NCBI GenBank assembly: GCA_020853835.1
Contig: JADYYC010000230.1
Coordinates: 1-8,817 of the forward strand
DNA from: Anaerolineales bacterium
GTDB lineage: Bacteria; Chloroflexota; Anaerolineae; Anaerolineales; UBA4823
DNA length: 8,817 nt
Reading direction: 5' to 3'
Part shown: positions 6,765 to 8,817 of the stretch, piece by piece
Layout of the letters: every line of letters begins with the position of its first letter
Position numbering within the stretch: the first letter of the stretch is position 1
The notes under the pieces: generated by a model
What the model was told of the DNA's origin: nothing
The model's database searches: none
The model's input: only the letters and a program-made list of their open reading frames with translations
Program-made: the position numbers and the translations under genes

Positions 6765-7832
6765 TCAGGAGCGGATTTCGATTCCCTGGCCGGCTACTGC
6801 CTCGCCGATGACCCAGGCTGGCTGGTCTTGAGCCGCAGCCTGGTCGAGGAAATCGTCAATTTTTTCGGACGGGACGGCCAGCAAAAGCCCGCCGCTGGTT
6901 TGAGGATCGTAAAGCAAGATCCTGCTGGGCTCGTCAATCTCGGGTTTGAAACGCACTTGTTTGCCATAATAGGCCTGGTTATCGAACGAACCGCCCGGGA
7001 AAACCCAGTCGGCGGCGTATTTCTTTGCGCCAGAGGTGAAGGGGATCTTTTTGTAATCGAAGCGCAGCCCCAGTTCCGAGGCTTCGGCGATTTCCATCGC
7101 ATGCCCGATCAGGCTGAACCCGGTCACATCCGTTCCGCCGCGCACGCCGCAGGCAACCGCGATTTGGGCAGCAGTTTTATTGAGGCGTTTCATCCAGCGC
7201 ACGGCTTCATCCACGTCCTCGGGGTCGGCCAGGTTGCTCTTGAGGGCAGTCGCCACCGTGCCAAACCCGAGCGGTTTGGTGAGCACCAGGATATCGCCAA
7301 CTCTGGCGCCGCTTTTGCTGATCAGCCGCTCGGGGTGCACAAACCCGAGCACCACCAGCCCATATTTGGGTTCCTTGTCCTGCACGGTATGCCCGCCAGC
7401 GATCACCACCCCCGCCTCAAGTGCCTTTTCAGCGCCGCCGCGAAAGATCTCGGCGCTGATCTCGGTCGGCAGGTCGGGTGGCAGGGCGGCGATGTTGAGC
7501 GCCAGGAACGGCGCTCCGCCCATCGCATAAACGTCCGAAAGAGCGTTTGCGGCTGCGATCGCGCCGTAATCATAGGGGTTGTCCACAACCGGCGTAAAAA
7601 AATCGGTCGTGATGACCAGCGCCCGCTCGTCGTCTAACCGCCAGACCGAAGCATCGTCCGGTTGGCCGATCCCGACCAGCAGGTCGGGGTAATCCTCTGA
7701 AGAAAACAGGCCCTGAATAGGGCGCAGCACCTGCGCCAGCGTCTCCGCATTCAGTTTGGACGCTCAACCCGCACAGTTTGAAAGGCTGGTCAGGCGGATC
7801 TGACGTCCCGAGGCCGGTATTTCCTGGGTCAT
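6765..7832 (-). CDS. selD: Selenide, water dikinase (selenophosphate synthase), selenocysteine-containing
   Basis: Makes selenophosphate from selenide and ATP, the selenium donor for Sec-tRNA and for 2-selenouridine tRNA. It has 355 residues from the ATG at 7832, with AAGAGG (7841-7846) 8 nt upstream. Reading continues through an in-frame TGA at 7764-7766, read as Sec23. The N-terminus becomes IRLTSLSNCAG-U-ASKLNAETLAQVLRP. Sec23 sits at the E. coli Cys17 position and Lys26 at the catalytic Lys20 position (both +3). An extra Cys20 makes a CxxU pair. Later motifs are complete: GIGQPDDASVW, TTDFFTPVVDNPYDYG, NALSDVYAMGG, AGGHTVQDKEPKYGL, GGTDVTGFSLIGHAMEIAE and DPQTSGGLLLA. Without recoding, only a piece from the GTG at 7730 would be made, lacking both catalytic residues. 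The gene is followed by DUF3592 and ggt. The enzyme family is certain; Sec insertion is a strong inference. Confidence 0.93.
7721..7737 (-). promoter_or_regulatory. Candidate bacterial SECIS hairpin in selD
   Basis: Perfect inverted repeat GGCGCAG / CTGCGCC, a 7-bp stem with the triloop GUG (7728-7730). The loop is 34-36 nt after the UGA. Bacterial SECIS elements are described as a hairpin whose 3-14 nt apical loop lies about 16-37 nt after the UGA with a G in the first two loop positions; this fits. A weaker helix GCGTC (7759-7763) / GACGC (7739-7743) starts directly after the UGA and could form the lower stem or an alternative. Confidence 0.6.
7764..7766 (-). other. In-frame UGA, predicted selenocysteine codon (Sec23 of SelD)
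   Basis: TGA on the minus strand, in frame between the ATG at 7832 and the rest of selD. The frame is conserved as SelD on both sides. Five other genes in the window end in TGA, so UGA is not generally reassigned. Confidence 0.87.
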
Positions 7833-7840
7833 CTCAACAA

Positions 7841-7846
7841 CCTCTT
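7841..7846 (-). promoter_or_regulatory. Ribosome-binding site of full-length selD
   Basis: AAGAGG on the minus strand, 8 nt before the ATG at 7832. It supports the start upstream of the UGA rather than the GTG at 7730, which lies in a hairpin loop and has no comparable site. Confidence 0.65.
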
Positions 7847-7876
7847 CTCATGGCTTTGATGTGAACAACGGCAGTG

Positions 7877-7890
7877 GGCATAAATATGCC
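7877..7890. promoter_or_regulatory. Palindrome in the selD leader, possible operator
   Basis: GGCATA-AA-TATGCC is a perfect 6-bp inverted repeat with a 2-nt centre, followed on the + strand by an overlapping CCAGC-C-GCTGG repeat (7889-7899). It lies between the predicted -10 box and the selD start, where a repressor could act. No known operator is recognised. Confidence 0.3.
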
Positions 7891-7943
7891 AGCCGCTGGA
7901 CGTGAATGCGGTCTGTATCCCCGTCCCGGCTGGTGCCCTGCGA

Positions 7944-7949
7944 ATTATA
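7944..7949 (-). promoter_or_regulatory. Predicted -10 box upstream of selD
   Basis: Exact TATAAT on the minus strand in the 170-nt gap between dtd and selD. A second -10-like GATAAT lies at 7956-7961. No good -35 is seen at 16-18 nt spacing, so the promoter is weak or activator-dependent. RNA would start near 7937, giving a leader of about 105 nt. The rest of 7833-8002 shows no supported gene. Confidence 0.4.
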
Positions 7950-8002
7950 CCCGCGATTATCCCTGCGCTGAGTTGCTGGGCTGCCTACGGCTGGCTTCTG
8001 CG

Positions 8003-8440
8003 CTAACGCTCGAACCAGATCGTCACCGGGCCGTCGTTTTCGATCTCCACCAGCATCGTGGCGCCAAATTCGCCTGTCTGGGTGGGGACGCCCCGCGCCC
8101 TCAACTCAGTCGCAAACAGGTCCACCAGCGGGCGTGCGACCTCGGGCGGGGCCGCGTCGATGAACGAGGGCCGCCGCCCTTTGCGCGTGTCGGCGTAGAG
8201 CGTGAATTGGGAGACCACGATCGCCGCGCCCTCCACCTCGAGCAGCGAACGGTTGATCTTCCCCTGCTCGTCCTCGAAGATGCGCAGGTTGGCGATCTTC
8301 TCAGCTAGATAAGTGGCCTGTTCCGCGCTATCCTGCGGGCCGATCCCAAGCAGGATGACCACGCCCTGGTCGATTTGAGCAATCGTGCGCCCTGAGACGG
8401 ATACGCTCCCGCGTCGCACGCGCTGCAAGACGGCTCTCAT
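8003..8440 (-). CDS. dtd: D-aminoacyl-tRNA deacylase
   Basis: Homodimeric proofreading enzyme that removes D-amino acids (D-Tyr, D-Trp and others) and mischarged glycine from tRNA in the cytoplasm. It has 145 residues, the standard DTD length, and starts MRAVLQRVRRGSVSV as the family does. The active-site motif SQFTLYADTRKGRRPSF (about residues 80-96) is present. So is the second motif, GEFGATM followed by NDGPVTIW, with the cross-subunit Gly-Pro that rejects L-amino acids. The ATG at 8440 overlaps the trpS TGA (ATGA), so translation is probably coupled to trpS. A longer frame reaching 8662 would lie wholly inside trpS in another frame and is rejected. The gap to selD is 170 nt and contains a possible promoter, so selD may be transcribed both from here and from its own start. 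Confidence 0.96.
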   Translation of the reverse strand: MRAVLQRVRRGSVSVSGRTIAQIDQGVVILLGIGPQDSAEQATYLAEKIANLRIFEDEQGKINRSLLEVEGAAIVVSQFTLYADTRKGRRPSFIDAAPPEVARPLVDLFATELRARGVPTQTGEFGATMLVEIENDGPVTIWFER

Positions 8441-8817
8441 TTGCCCATCGGCAGAGGCAGTCCGATCGCCTCGCGGACTTCCTGCATGGTCTGGTCGGCG
8501 ATCGCGTTCGCGCGCCTGCGCCCGTCTTCGAGCACCTCCCACACCTGTTCTGGCTTCTCGTCCAGAGCTGCGCGGCGGGCGCGGTATGGCGCCAGATGAG
8601 CGTTCAGGTTGCGCGCCAGCAGTAATTTGCAGTCCACACAGCCGATGCCTGCCCGGCGGCACTCGACATCAATCATGGCAACCTCTTCTGGCGCAGAGAA
8701 AACCTTATGCAAAGTAAACACGTTGCACACGTCCGGGTTGCCCGGGTCGGTGCGGCGGATGCGGGCAGGATCGGTCATCATCTGCATCACGCGCTTGGTG
8801 GTCTCCTCCGGTGTGGC
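8437..8817 (-). CDS. trpS: Tryptophanyl-tRNA synthetase (C-terminal 126 residues, 5' end outside window)
   Basis: Class I synthetase that charges tRNA-Trp. The frame is open to the window edge, so the N-terminal Rossmann domain with HIGH and KMSKS lies beyond 8817. The visible part is the anticodon-binding helical domain, recognised from MMTDPARIRRTDPGNPDVC, then VFTLHKVFS, GIGCVDCK and the end NAIADQTMQEVREAIGLPLPM. Four cysteines are spaced C-x21-C-x6-C-x2-C (from DVC to VDC). This is within one residue of the C-x22-C-x6-C-x2-C pattern that binds a [4Fe-4S] cluster in Thermotoga maritima TrpRS. The GTG near 8790 is internal, since the family sequence continues upstream (TPEETTKRVMQ). The stop overlaps the dtd start by 4 nt, pairing tRNA charging with D-aminoacyl proofreading. 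Confidence 0.95.
   Translation of the reverse strand, partial: ATPEETTKRVMQMMTDPARIRRTDPGNPDVCNVFTLHKVFSAPEEVAMIDVECRRAGIGCVDCKLLLARNLNAHLAPYRARRAALDEKPEQVWEVLEDGRRRANAIADQTMQEVREAIGLPLPMGK

Noticed and set aside
6828..7637. 269-codon plus-strand frame opposite selD
   Set aside because: selD motifs on the minus strand are unambiguous; the plus-strand product shows no family features and is the usual antisense open frame of GC-rich DNA.
6765..7730. SelD as a 321-residue protein starting at GTG 7730
   Set aside because: It lacks the catalytic Cys/Sec and Lys, has no ribosome-binding site, and conserved SelD sequence continues in frame upstream through the UGA.
7570..7767. Open frame on the minus strand over the selD start, giving a 65-residue product
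   Set aside because: It is a different frame of selD and reads as low-complexity Gly/Ala/Arg sequence without family resemblance.
8441..8662. 74-residue N-terminal extension of dtd
   Set aside because: It lies inside trpS in another frame; DTD normally begins MRAVLQRV, which matches the ATG at 8440.
1..8817. CRISPR arrays, insertion sequences, tRNA or rRNA genes, defence systems
   Set aside because: No repeated units, terminal inverted repeats, transposase motifs or cloverleaf-like sequences were seen; the window looks like ordinary chromosomal metabolic DNA.

Overview
The window is a dense, GC-rich (roughly 60% by eye) bacterial chromosome segment. It has nine genes, short gaps, and no IS, CRISPR, rRNA, tRNA or phage signature. 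The gene content (ETF-linked acyl-CoA oxidation, a selenocysteine-containing SelD, a TrpS with a probable Fe-S cysteine motif) suggests an anaerobic or facultative bacterium. The protein styles remind me of Chloroflexota/Anaerolineae, but that placement is a guess from sequence feel, not a measured result. UGA is the ordinary stop of several genes here, so the genetic code is standard, apart from one UGA that is most likely recoded.

Region 1 (1-2803, + strand): the 3' part of an acyl-CoA dehydrogenase gene, then etfB and etfA, closed by a strong Rho-independent terminator. The dehydrogenase oxidises an acyl-CoA and passes electrons to the EtfAB flavoprotein made from the same transcript.

Region 2 (2804-4594, + strand): a stand-alone cyclic-nucleotide-binding-fold protein with its own sigma70-like promoter. 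It is followed by a small Nfu-type Fe-S scaffold whose own promoter appears to lie inside the end of the preceding gene. After a second terminator comes a YfcE/MJ0936-like metallophosphoesterase.

Region 3 (4602-8817, - strand), convergent with region 2 across a 7-nt gap: in transcription order trpS (3' part), dtd (4-nt ATGA overlap), a 170-nt regulatory gap, selD, a DUF3592 membrane protein and a YwrD-like gamma-glutamyltransferase.

The main discovery is in selD. The open frame without recoding starts only at a GTG at 7730 and lacks the catalytic N-terminus. Reading through one in-frame TGA (7764-7766) restores a complete 355-residue SelD from an ATG at 7832 with a good ribosome-binding site. 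The TGA falls exactly at the catalytic Cys/Sec position, three residues before the catalytic Lys. A perfect 7-bp hairpin with a GUG loop, 34-36 nt after the UGA, fits the bacterial SECIS description. SelD here is therefore probably a selenoprotein that helps make its own selenium donor, and the genome should also encode SelA, SelB and tRNA-Sec.
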